Assembly (NCBI GenBank): GCA_003520285.1
Contig: DOVB01000233.1
Span: 1-5,730 of the forward strand
From: Halieaceae bacterium
GTDB taxonomy: Bacteria; Pseudomonadota; Gammaproteobacteria; Pseudomonadales; Halieaceae
Length of the DNA stretch: 5,730 nucleotides
Direction of reading: 5' to 3'
Of this stretch, positions 1-5,730 are shown in pieces. Below the pieces are notes generated by a model. The model had not been told where the DNA came from and made no database searches. It saw only the letters and a program-made list of their open reading frames with translations. Position numbers and translations under genes: made by a program. Every line of letters begins with the position of its first letter. Within the stretch, counting starts at the first letter, position 1.

Positions 1-21
1 ACTCGGAACTCGGAACTCGGG
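1..21. repeat. Three tandem copies of a 7-base unit (ACTCGGA)
   Basis: Bases 1-7 and 8-14 are identical (ACTCGGA), and 15-21 differs only in its last base (ACTCGGG). The array touches the window edge, so it may continue upstream and its true copy number is unknown. It lies downstream of the queG stop codon, outside any gene I can support. Short tandem arrays like this can change length by replication slippage. No function can be read from it. The remaining bases 22-67 hold no gene or clear signal. Confidence 0.7.
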
Positions 22-67
22 ATTGTGTACTCCGTGCTTGCGATTACATTGAGAGGGCAAGAAACCC

Positions 68-1126
68 TCAGTGCGTGGGCTCATGCTGCTGCAAGGCCCA
101 GATCACGTGTTCCTGCACTAATTCGCTTGGGAAGGTCAGTCGCGAGCGGAGCGCTTCGATGACGCTGATGGTGCTGGGTGCGTTACCGAGTGCGATTGCT
201 AGGTTTCGCAGCCAGCGATGATAGCCAATCCTGCGCAGTGCCGAGCCTTCGGTGCGCGCTAAATAAGTGGCTTCGTCCCACAGAAACAAATCAACCAGGT
301 CGGCACTGGCAAGTCCATGACGCGGCTGAAAGTCGGGCTCTTCCGTCGGCTGTGCAAATTTGTTCCAGGGACAGCACAGCTGGCAGTCATCACAGCCAAA
401 AATTCGGTTGCCCATGAGAGGTCGAAGCGCTTCATCGATCGAGCCTTTGTGCTCAATGGTGAGGTACGAAATGCATTTGCGAGCATCGAGCTCAAAGGGT
501 CCGGTAAAGGCCTGAGTAGGGCAAATATCCAAACACGCGGTGCAGGTGCCGCAGTGCTTCTCTTGTTTTGGGGGAGAGGTCGGTAGCGGTAAGTCGGTGT
601 AGATCTCGCCCAGGAAAAACCAAGATCCAGCAGTCTGGTTAATCAGCATGGTGTTTTTCGCAATCCATCCCAAGCCAGCCTGCTCGGCCAGCGCTCGCTC
701 TAGCACCGGTGCACTATCGACGAAGGCGCGGTGATGCCCGCCGCACAGAGTCTCGATCCGTTTCGCAAGTTGTGCCAGACGTTTTCGAATCAGTTTGTGA
801 TAGTCCCGCCCCAAGGTGTAGCGAGCGATATACGCTTTGTCGGCTTGATTTAACACGGCGAGTGGCTGGTCGTCTTGTGGCAGGTAATCCATGCGCAGGG
901 AGATGACGCGAAGCGTACCCGGTTCGAGCAGCTCCGGACGCCAGCGTTTTTCACCATGCGCAGCCATAAAAGCCATGTCGCCGTGATAGCCCTTCTCGAG
1001 CCATCTCTCAAGATACTTTGGATGCTCGTTGAGATGGATATCGCTCACACCAATAGCGGCGAACCCAAGCTCGTGCGCCCAGTCTTGAATAGTAGAAAAC
1101 GTCGATTGCCAGTGGTCTTCGGTCAC
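68..1126 (-). CDS. queG: Epoxyqueuosine reductase QueG
   Basis: QueG is a cytoplasmic cobalamin-dependent iron-sulfur enzyme that reduces epoxyqueuosine to queuosine at position 34 of tRNAs with GUN anticodons, the last step of the pathway. Numbering from the GTG at 1126 (352 aa), the cobalamin-binding reductase part occupies about residues 1-170. It contains FVDSAPVLER at 135-144, whose Asp137 matches the proposed catalytic acid of the family. A double [4Fe-4S] ferredoxin-like part follows: C192-C195-C198-C202-P, then C218, then C245-C248-C251-C252-P. The C-terminal stretch includes EGSALRRIGYHRWLRNLAIALGNA, a family hallmark typical of the HEAT-like end. Start choice: an ATG at 1195 would add 23 residues without resemblance to E. 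coli QueG, would overlap the nnr start, and would place the nnr promoter inside the gene. The GTG at 1126 gives the usual N-terminus ahead of WAHELGF. Neither start has a convincing Shine-Dalgarno, so 1195 remains possible. Stop TGA is at 70-68. The gene is divergent from nnr. Identity is certain; the start is not. Confidence 0.95.
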   Translation of the reverse strand: MTEDHWQSTFSTIQDWAHELGFAAIGVSDIHLNEHPKYLERWLEKGYHGDMAFMAAHGEKRWRPELLEPGTLRVISLRMDYLPQDDQPLAVLNQADKAYIARYTLGRDYHKLIRKRLAQLAKRIETLCGGHHRAFVDSAPVLERALAEQAGLGWIAKNTMLINQTAGSWFFLGEIYTDLPLPTSPPKQEKHCGTCTACLDICPTQAFTGPFELDARKCISYLTIEHKGSIDEALRPLMGNRIFGCDDCQLCCPWNKFAQPTEEPDFQPRHGLASADLVDLFLWDEATYLARTEGSALRRIGYHRWLRNLAIALGNAPSTISVIEALRSRLTFPSELVQEHVIWALQQHEPTH

Positions 1127-1130
1127 GAGA

Positions 1131-1160
1131 TTGGGCTTATCACTTGTGCGCGCATATAAT
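1131..1160 (+). promoter_or_regulatory. Predicted sigma-70 promoter of the nnr-tsaE-amiB-mutL cluster
   Basis: A perfect TATAAT lies at 1155-1160. TTGGGC at 1131-1136 can serve as a -35 element (TTG conserved, remainder weak) with an 18-base spacer. Transcription would begin near 1167, leaving a leader of about 27 bases before the nnr ATG at 1194. No other promoter of similar quality is obvious ahead of the cluster. On the opposite strand the same AT box reads CATTAT (1161-1156), four of six matches to a -10 box, and could serve queG with a very poor -35. The box is seen directly; its activity is inferred. Confidence 0.55.
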
Positions 1161-1193
1161 GGGGCTAGAGTAACGGATGAAACGGATCTTTGC

Positions 1194-2708
1194 ATGCCAA
1201 AATCAAGCCCGAGCCTAGCGCCGCGCGAGTCTCTGTTGTACTTGTCGGGTGAGACGCAAGCGATGGATCGCTATCTGATCGAGCAGCACGGCGTGTCGGG
1301 ATTTACCCTAATGAGCCGAGCTGCGCGCGCAACGTTCGACGTTATCCAACAGTACGCCGAAGGGCGTCGATCACTCATGCTGATCTGCGGTGGCGGTAAC
1401 AACGGTGCCGATGGCCTGTTGGTTGCTTGGCTGGCCGCCCAGAAGGGGTGGCAAGTGCAGTGCAGTTTGATTGCCGACATTGAGCGGCTCGAACACGATC
1501 GCGCTCGCGCTTATAACCTGTGTGTTGAGGCCAATATTGAGTTTGTGTCGCTGCCTCAAGCGCCGTTGGGCCCCGATTGGATTGTGGTAGACGCGCTGTT
1601 AGGCATTGGCTGGCAAGGTCCTGTTCGAGAGCAACAAAGAACTGTCATTGAGTGGATCAATGAGTGCGTGGGCCCGGTCATTGCAGTGGATATGCCATCG
1701 GGACTCTCGGCAAATACAGGTGCGGCGCTGCCGATTGCGGTGAAGGCCTCGGTTACCGTCACTTTTATTACCCTGAAACTGGGATTATTGACGCATGATG
1801 GCCCTGATCATGCTGGTTTCATTGTGTTCAATGATCTTGGTGTAGACGACGCAATATATCGAAGTCACAAGGCCTGCGCCGAACGATTAGACCTTGATGT
1901 GGTCCGACAGGCTCTGCCTGCTCGCCGGCGCAATAGTCACAAAGGGCTGTTTGGTCGGGTGCTGGTGGTTGGTGGCGATCACGGCCTCGGCGGCGCGGCA
2001 CTGATGGCGGCAGAGGCCTCACTAGCAAGTGGGGCGGGACTGACTTCGCTGGCTACCCGAGTTTCGCACGTGAGTGCCGCACTGGCTCGTATCCCAGAGG
2101 TGATGACGCAGGGTATTACCAATCGTCATAAACTGACGGATCTGTTACCCACCCAAAGTGTGATCGTGGTCGGACCCGGCTTGGGCACGTCAGCGTGGTC
2201 GCAGCAACTTTTACAGGTGACACTAGAGAGTGATAGCCCTTTGGTGCTCGATGCTGACGCCCTTAATTTATTAGCCCAGTTGGGCTGGACCGAGCGAATC
2301 GCAACTCGTACCGCGCCGACTGTTATCACGCCCCATCCGGGAGAGGCCTCACGATTGTTGGGCATCACCTCTCGCGAGGTGCAAGACGATCGCTTACAGG
2401 CGGCGCTGTCGCTACAACAGCAACTCGGTGCTATCGTAGTGCTTAAAGGGTGCGGGACTCTTATCGCACATGCTGAGGGTGTTTTTCTTAGCGATTACGG
2501 TAATCCGGGGATGGCGTCTGGTGGCATGGGAGACATATTGAGCGGCATTATTGGTGCCATGATGGGTCAGATTAGTGATCCCCTGATGGCCGTATCGGTG
2601 GCGGTTTGTTTGCATGGCGCTGCTGCCGATAAAGCGTCGGAGCGGGGGCAAATCGGGCTGAGAGCCACAGACCTGCTACCGTGTATACGAGACCTATTGA
2701 ATGATTGA
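1194..2708 (+). CDS. nnr: Bifunctional NAD(P)HX epimerase / ADP-dependent NAD(P)HX dehydratase
   Basis: Nnr (YjeF) repairs hydrated NADH and NADPH. The N-terminal half interconverts the R and S epimers, and the C-terminal half dehydrates S-NAD(P)HX using ADP. The 504-aa product is the usual fused form. The YjeF_N epimerase domain spans about residues 12-225, with GGGNNGADG at 66-74, VDALLG from 133 and VDMPSG from 166. The YjeF_C ribokinase-like dehydratase domain spans about 235-500, with SHKG at 248, VVGPGLG near 325, PHPGE at 380-384, VLKG at 416-419 and GMASGGMGDILSG around 439-451, whose Asp447 matches the catalytic residue. Start: the open frame continues left to 1131, but ATG 1194 is the only ATG upstream of the conserved LYLSGETQAMDRY start of the domain and lies just after the predicted promoter. 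Its Shine-Dalgarno is weak. The stop overlaps the tsaE start by 8 bases, suggesting coupling. No key residue appears missing. Confidence 0.96.
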   Translation: MPKSSPSLAPRESLLYLSGETQAMDRYLIEQHGVSGFTLMSRAARATFDVIQQYAEGRRSLMLICGGGNNGADGLLVAWLAAQKGWQVQCSLIADIERLEHDRARAYNLCVEANIEFVSLPQAPLGPDWIVVDALLGIGWQGPVREQQRTVIEWINECVGPVIAVDMPSGLSANTGAALPIAVKASVTVTFITLKLGLLTHDGPDHAGFIVFNDLGVDDAIYRSHKACAERLDLDVVRQALPARRRNSHKGLFGRVLVVGGDHGLGGAALMAAEASLASGAGLTSLATRVSHVSAALARIPEVMTQGITNRHKLTDLLPTQSVIVVGPGLGTSAWSQQLLQVTLESDSPLVLDADALNLLAQLGWTERIATRTAPTVITPHPGEASRLLGITSREVQDDRLQAALSLQQQLGAIVVLKGCGTLIAHAEGVFLSDYGNPGMASGGMGDILSGIIGAMMGQISDPLMAVSVAVCLHGAAADKASERGQIGLRATDLLPCIRDLLND

Positions 2709-3159
2709 AGATTCGCTTTGGATGGCAGATGAAGCGTCGCTGGTCGCTTTTGGCGCTCGTTTGGCAGGTGCTTTAGAGCCTGGGTTAGTGATCGAGCTGA
2801 GCGGTGAACTAGGTGCCGGCAAAACCACTTTGTCGCGCGGCATCATTCAGGCGCTGGGTCATACAGGCGCAGTGAAAAGCCCGACTTATACCTTGGTGGA
2901 GCCCTACGAGTCGTTGACGCCACCGGTGTACCATTTTGATTTATATCGGATTTCTAATGCGGATGAGCTCATTCATATGGGTATCGAAGACTACTTTACA
3001 CCTGCAACGGTGTGTCTGATTGAGTGGCCAGAGCGATGTCAGGGTGCATTGCCACCGGCTGATGTGGTGATCACACTCACTCACGCCGGATCAGGCAGGC
3101 AGTTGGCGTTGCGGGCCTGTTCTGCAGCAGGAGACACACTGAAGGAACAACTGAAATGA
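2701..3159 (+). CDS. tsaE: tRNA threonylcarbamoyladenosine biosynthesis ATPase TsaE
   Basis: TsaE (YjeE) is a small cytoplasmic P-loop ATPase that works with TsaB and TsaD in transferring threonylcarbamoyl from threonylcarbamoyl-AMP (made by TsaC) onto A37 of ANN-decoding tRNAs. The 152-aa length is typical. The Walker A motif GELGAGKTT is at residues 35-43 with Lys41. The family block SPTYTLVEPY is at 60-69, HFDLYR at 78-83 holds the conserved Asp80, and LIEWPER at 106-112 is the other signature, with Glu108 and Trp109. The ATG at 2701 lies inside the end of nnr (8-base overlap). Only a weak GAGA at 2689-2692 could serve as ribosome binding site, so expression probably relies on coupling to nnr. 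The last codons overlap the amiB start by ATGA. The gene shows no defect. Confidence is high because all three motif blocks are intact and the gene order matches other Gammaproteobacteria. Confidence 0.96.
   Translation: MIEDSLWMADEASLVAFGARLAGALEPGLVIELSGELGAGKTTLSRGIIQALGHTGAVKSPTYTLVEPYESLTPPVYHFDLYRISNADELIHMGIEDYFTPATVCLIEWPERCQGALPPADVVITLTHAGSGRQLALRACSAAGDTLKEQLK
3142..3146 (+). promoter_or_regulatory. Ribosome binding site of amiB
   Basis: AAGGA lies 9 bases ahead of the amiB ATG at 3156, inside the last codons of tsaE. It is the clearest Shine-Dalgarno match in the window. It fixes the amiB start and shows that amiB can recruit ribosomes itself as well as by coupling to tsaE. Confidence 0.7.
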
Positions 3160-4460
3160 GCCGCTTCGGTATCGCTCTTGCCCTTTTGTTGGCTGCCGTC
3201 TTGATTGCCCCGCCTGCGTTGACTGCGACGGTAGAGGATATTCGGGTGTGGCGCGCGCCCGATCACACGCGGCTTGTTCTAGATGTGTCGGAGCCTCTTA
3301 AATACAGCACGCTTGAGTTAGATAATCCCGAGCGCATCGTGGTGGATATGATCAATACCACGTTGAAGAGCTCGACTGACGTGCCTCTGACGAACACTCC
3401 GATTAAAGCGATTCGGACAGGTGTTCGGGCGGGGCGTAATCTGCGTTTGGTATTGGATCTGACGGAACAAGTCAGGCTTGAAGTTTTTACTTTGAGCGCC
3501 ACCGAGGTGAGTGGCGATCGATTAGTCATTGATCTCTTTGATTTGGAGCCAAAGCCCAGAATCATTGCGAGTCAGCCCGATAATGACGTGAAGCGAGACA
3601 TCGTGGTGGCTATCGATGCGGGTCACGGGGGTGAGGATCCGGGCGCACTTGGGCCGGGTAACATCCAAGAGAAGAAAGTTGTCTTTGCGATTGCGCAAGA
3701 GCTTCGTCAGTTGTTTGCCAACACCCCCGGGTTCCGACCGGTGATGATTAGAACCGGCGATTATTATGTCTCTCTTGCGGGGCGCCGCAAGCTTGCGCGA
3801 GAAGCTCAAGCCGATATTTTTATTTCGATACACGCGGATGCGTTTACTAATCCTCAGGCCAATGGCGCATCGGTTTTTGCGCTCTCGCTCCGAGGTGCTT
3901 CGAGTACCACCGCGCAGTATTTGGCGCAGCGCGAGAATGCGGCTGACTTAGTTGGCGGTGTTACGATCGCGGGGAAAGACGACGTCTTAGCGAGCGTGTT
4001 GACTGACTTGTCGATGACCTCGACGCTGGATCGCAGTATGCAGGTGGGCTCGAGTGTGCTCGGTGAAATGAAGAATGTTGCGCGGCTGCATAAACCTAAG
4101 GTCGAGCAAGCGGGATTTGCGGTGTTGAAATCGCCCGATATCGTGTCAATTTTGGTGGAAACTGGGTTTATCTCGAATCCAACCGAGGCTCGGCGCCTAG
4201 CTAACAGTCAGTATCGCCAAAAAATGGCAAACGCCATTTTTACTGGGGTAAAAGATTACTTTTACTCGAATCCAATCGCCGGCACCTTGGTGGCCTGGCA
4301 AAAGCAGCAGGGTGGTCGAACCTACACCATCACCAAGGGCGACACCTTGTCGGGGATCGCTCAGCGATTCAAAGTGTCTGAAGAGGCCATTCGTTCGCTC
4401 AATAACATTCAAGGATCGCGGATTCTCGTGGGTCAAACACTTGTCATTCCCAGAGCGTAA
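3156..4460 (+). CDS. amiB: N-acetylmuramoyl-L-alanine amidase with AMIN and LysM domains (AmiB type)
   Basis: This periplasmic zinc amidase cuts the bond between MurNAc and L-alanine in peptidoglycan and splits the septum so daughter cells separate. In relatives it is activated at the division site by an EnvC or NlpD type factor. The 434-aa precursor starts with a Sec signal peptide (hydrophobic core about residues 5-18, cleavage probably near 24). An AMIN domain for envelope targeting spans about 25-130. The Amidase_3 domain spans about 149-370, with zinc ligands His157 (DAGHGG), Glu172 (QEK) and His226 (SIHAD), and catalytic Glu335 (VETGFISN). The segment at about 256-318 corresponds to the autoinhibitory insertion of the AmiA/AmiB/AmiC class. 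A linker leads to one LysM peptidoglycan-binding domain at about 388-433. LysM at the end resembles Pseudomonas AmiB; E. coli AmiB lacks it. The start has a good Shine-Dalgarno and overlaps tsaE by ATGA. AmiC is a paralogue to exclude, but the location beside mutL favours AmiB. Confidence 0.95.
   Translation: MSRFGIALALLLAAVLIAPPALTATVEDIRVWRAPDHTRLVLDVSEPLKYSTLELDNPERIVVDMINTTLKSSTDVPLTNTPIKAIRTGVRAGRNLRLVLDLTEQVRLEVFTLSATEVSGDRLVIDLFDLEPKPRIIASQPDNDVKRDIVVAIDAGHGGEDPGALGPGNIQEKKVVFAIAQELRQLFANTPGFRPVMIRTGDYYVSLAGRRKLAREAQADIFISIHADAFTNPQANGASVFALSLRGASSTTAQYLAQRENAADLVGGVTIAGKDDVLASVLTDLSMTSTLDRSMQVGSSVLGEMKNVARLHKPKVEQAGFAVLKSPDIVSILVETGFISNPTEARRLANSQYRQKMANAIFTGVKDYFYSNPIAGTLVAWQKQQGGRTYTITKGDTLSGIAQRFKVSEEAIRSLNNIQGSRILVGQTLVIPRA
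4220..4265 (+). other. Cluster of overlapping AT-rich inverted repeats inside amiB
   Basis: The 9-base arms AAAAATGGC (4220-4228) and GCCATTTTT (4233-4241) are perfect complements around a 4-base loop. The second arm ends in five T, so the shape resembles a short intrinsic terminator, though only the inner TGGC/GCCA part holds G-C pairs. A second perfect pair, GTAAAAG (4248-4254) and CTTTTAC (4259-4265), also has a 4-base loop. TTTTAC at 4238-4243 can instead pair with GTAAAA at 4248-4253, so the folds compete. The region encodes the end of the amidase domain. The repeats are directly visible; any RNA role is unproven and chance in Lys/Phe/Tyr codons is possible. Confidence 0.4.
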
Positions 4461-4464
4461 TATC

Positions 4465-5730
4465 ATGAGTCGAATTCACGCCTTGTCACCTCAGCTGGCA
4501 AACCAGATTGCTGCCGGAGAAGTGGTTGAGCGTCCGGCGTCGGTGGTGAAAGAGATTATCGAGAACAGCATCGATGCTGGGGCAAGCCGGATCGAGATCG
4601 ATATCGAGGCTGGCGGTGTGAAGCGGATTCGAGTGCGTGATAACGGCGTGGGCATCAATCCCGAGGATCTGTCGTTGGCGCTGGCGCGTCACGCCACCTC
4701 AAAAATTGGATCCCTCCATGATCTTGAGGCAGTGGCAAGCCTCGGTTTCAGAGGAGAGGCCCTGGCCAGTATTGCATCCGTTTCGCGGCTGGCTCTGACC
4801 ACGAATATTCTGAGCGATCCCGCCTGTGGTGTGATTGCTGAATCGGAGGGCCGCGATCAAGTGGTCTCGGTAAAACCGGCGCCACACCCTCAGGGTACGA
4901 CGGTTGATGTGCGCGATTTATTCTTTAATACACCGGCGCGACGGAAGTTTCTGCGAACCGAGAAAACTGAGTACGGGCATCTTGAAGAGGTGGTTAAGCG
5001 CTTGGCATTGGCTCGGTTTGAGGTTGCGTTCCGTTTAACCCATAACGGCAAGGCGATGTTGAATCTGGGTGTGGCGGATTCTTTGGCAGAGCAGCAAAAG
5101 CGCGTCGCAACGGTTTGTGGCCCAGCCTTCATGGATCAAGTGATTCGAATTGAGAGCGAGCGCAGCTCACTTCGCTTGAGCGGCTGGGTTGGTTTGCCCA
5201 CGTTTTCGCGGTCGCAGTCAGATTTGCAGTACTTTTTTGTCAATGGACGCGTTATTCGCGACAAGTTGATTGCGCATGCGATCAAGCAGGCTTATCGCGA
5301 CGTGCTGTATCATGGCCGTCATCCCGCCTTTGTTTTGTATCTCGAGATCGATCCAGCCAGTGTCGACGTCAACGTGCACCCAACCAAGCATGAGGTGCGT
5401 TTTCGCGACAGTCGGGAGGTGCACAATTTCTTGTTCTCGACCCTACATCGCGCGCTAGCGGATGTGCGTCCAACCGATCATCTACAGTCATTGAGTCCCG
5501 GCATGACGCCGCTAGAAGAGGGGCTGACGGTGGATACGTCGACCGGCGAAGTGCACCAATCGACGTTAACGTGGGGCGCTTATCAGAGGCCCAATGGCAG
5601 CGTTTCGCGTGATGCGGTGCAATCGCAGCTGACTCATTACGGGCGCTTGCATCCCACTCAGGCTTTGCCTCAGCAATCGTCCGACGAAGCCGCACCACCA
5701 CTGGGGTATGCCTTGGCGCAGGTGCATAGT
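4465..5730 (+). CDS. mutL: DNA mismatch repair protein MutL, 3'-truncated by the window edge
   Basis: MutL is the GHKL ATPase that links MutS-bound mismatches to strand incision and helicase loading. The frame is open from ATG 4465 to the last base, giving the first 422 residues; the gene continues beyond the window. The N-terminal ATPase carries [18 protein letters not shown] at 13-30, catalytic Glu30 and Mg-binding Asn34 (ENSIDAG), the DNGVG loop at 59-63, ATSK at 77-80 and GFRGEAL at 94-100. Downstream are [10 protein letters not shown] and the transducer-domain blocks [10 protein letters not shown] and [14 protein letters not shown]. After about residue 335 comes a polar, Gln/Ser/Pro-containing stretch, the usual linker. 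The C-terminal dimerisation domain is outside the window, so I cannot say whether an endonuclease motif (DQHAxxE) exists or whether the protein works with MutH. The start lies 4 bases after the amiB stop with a modest AGAG (4452-4455) as ribosome site. ENSIDAG in place of the common ENSLDAG is conservative. Confidence 0.97.
   Translation, partial: MSRIHALSPQLANQIAAGEVVERPASVVKEIIENSIDAGASRIEIDIEAGGVKRIRVRDNGVGINPEDLSLALARHATSKIGSLHDLEAVASLGFRGEALASIASVSRLALTTNILSDPACGVIAESEGRDQVVSVKPAPHPQGTTVDVRDLFFNTPARRKFLRTEKTEYGHLEEVVKRLALARFEVAFRLTHNGKAMLNLGVADSLAEQQKRVATVCGPAFMDQVIRIESERSSLRLSGWVGLPTFSRSQSDLQYFFVNGRVIRDKLIAHAIKQAYRDVLYHGRHPAFVLYLEIDPASVDVNVHPTKHEVRFRDSREVHNFLFSTLHRALADVRPTDHLQSLSPGMTPLEEGLTVDTSTGEVHQSTLTWGAYQRPNGSVSRDAVQSQLTHYGRLHPTQALPQQSSDEAAPPLGYALAQVHS

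Noticed and set aside
53..69. GAGGG/CCCTC hairpin overlapping the queG stop, considered as a terminator
   Set aside because: The stem is only 5 bases with a 7-base loop and no T run follows on the minus strand, so it is not a credible intrinsic terminator.
178..1159. Several plus-strand open frames opposite queG (178-417, 317-586, 709-906, 875-1159)
   Set aside because: They are antisense to a strongly supported gene, have arginine- and serine-rich compositions typical of shadow frames, and show no recognisable domain.
1131..1193. Upstream extension of nnr to a TTG at 1131
   Set aside because: The 21 extra residues overlap the predicted promoter and match nothing expected at the Nnr N-terminus; ATG 1194 fits the family better.
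3786..3797. Perfect 12-base palindrome CGCAAGCTTGCG inside amiB
   Set aside because: It has no loop or flanking signal, sits within conserved coding sequence (RRKLA codons), and a 12-base palindrome can arise by chance here.
5369..5701. 110-codon minus-strand open frame opposite the MutL linker
   Set aside because: mutL is unbroken on the other strand with all family motifs; the reverse frame has no domain and low-complexity composition.
1..5730. A novel defence, mobile or biosynthetic system
   Set aside because: All substantial coding capacity is taken by five recognisable housekeeping genes in conserved order, with no integrase, transposase, terminal repeats or unexplained gene.

Overview
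The window looks like a chromosomal housekeeping segment of a gammaproteobacterium. The evidence is gene order and protein similarity recognised by eye. The order nnr (yjeF) - tsaE - amiB - mutL, with queG divergent at the left, is the arrangement known from Escherichia coli and Pseudomonas. Base composition is moderately GC-rich (roughly mid-50s percent, by eye). The amidase carries a C-terminal LysM domain, as in Pseudomonas-type AmiB and unlike E. coli AmiB. I cannot name a genus from the sequence.

Layout: bases 1-67 are non-coding as far as I can see and open with three head-to-tail copies of a 7-base unit. Bases 68 to about 1126 (or 1195) on the minus strand encode the epoxyqueuosine reductase QueG. 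A short divergent region of up to 67 bases follows. It carries a perfect TATAAT box reading rightwards, and I place the promoter of the rightward cluster there. Four plus-strand genes then run almost without gaps: nnr (1194-2708), tsaE (2701-3159, 8-base overlap), amiB (3156-4460, 4-base ATGA overlap) and mutL (from 4465, 4-base gap), which is cut off by the right edge. The overlaps point to one operon with translational coupling.

The genes serve separate housekeeping tasks. QueG makes the last step of queuosine in tRNA anticodons. Nnr repairs damaged NAD(P)H. TsaE supports the t6A tRNA modification. AmiB cuts septal peptidoglycan during cell separation. MutL coordinates DNA mismatch repair. 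They are held together by conserved synteny, not by a shared pathway.

I found no mobile element, RNA gene, CRISPR array or new system. The points worth a second look are small: the queG start and the compact divergent promoter, a cluster of overlapping AT-rich inverted repeats inside amiB upstream of mutL, a tiny out-of-frame ORF across the nnr start, the 7-base tandem repeat at the left edge, and an apparent excess of GATC sites.
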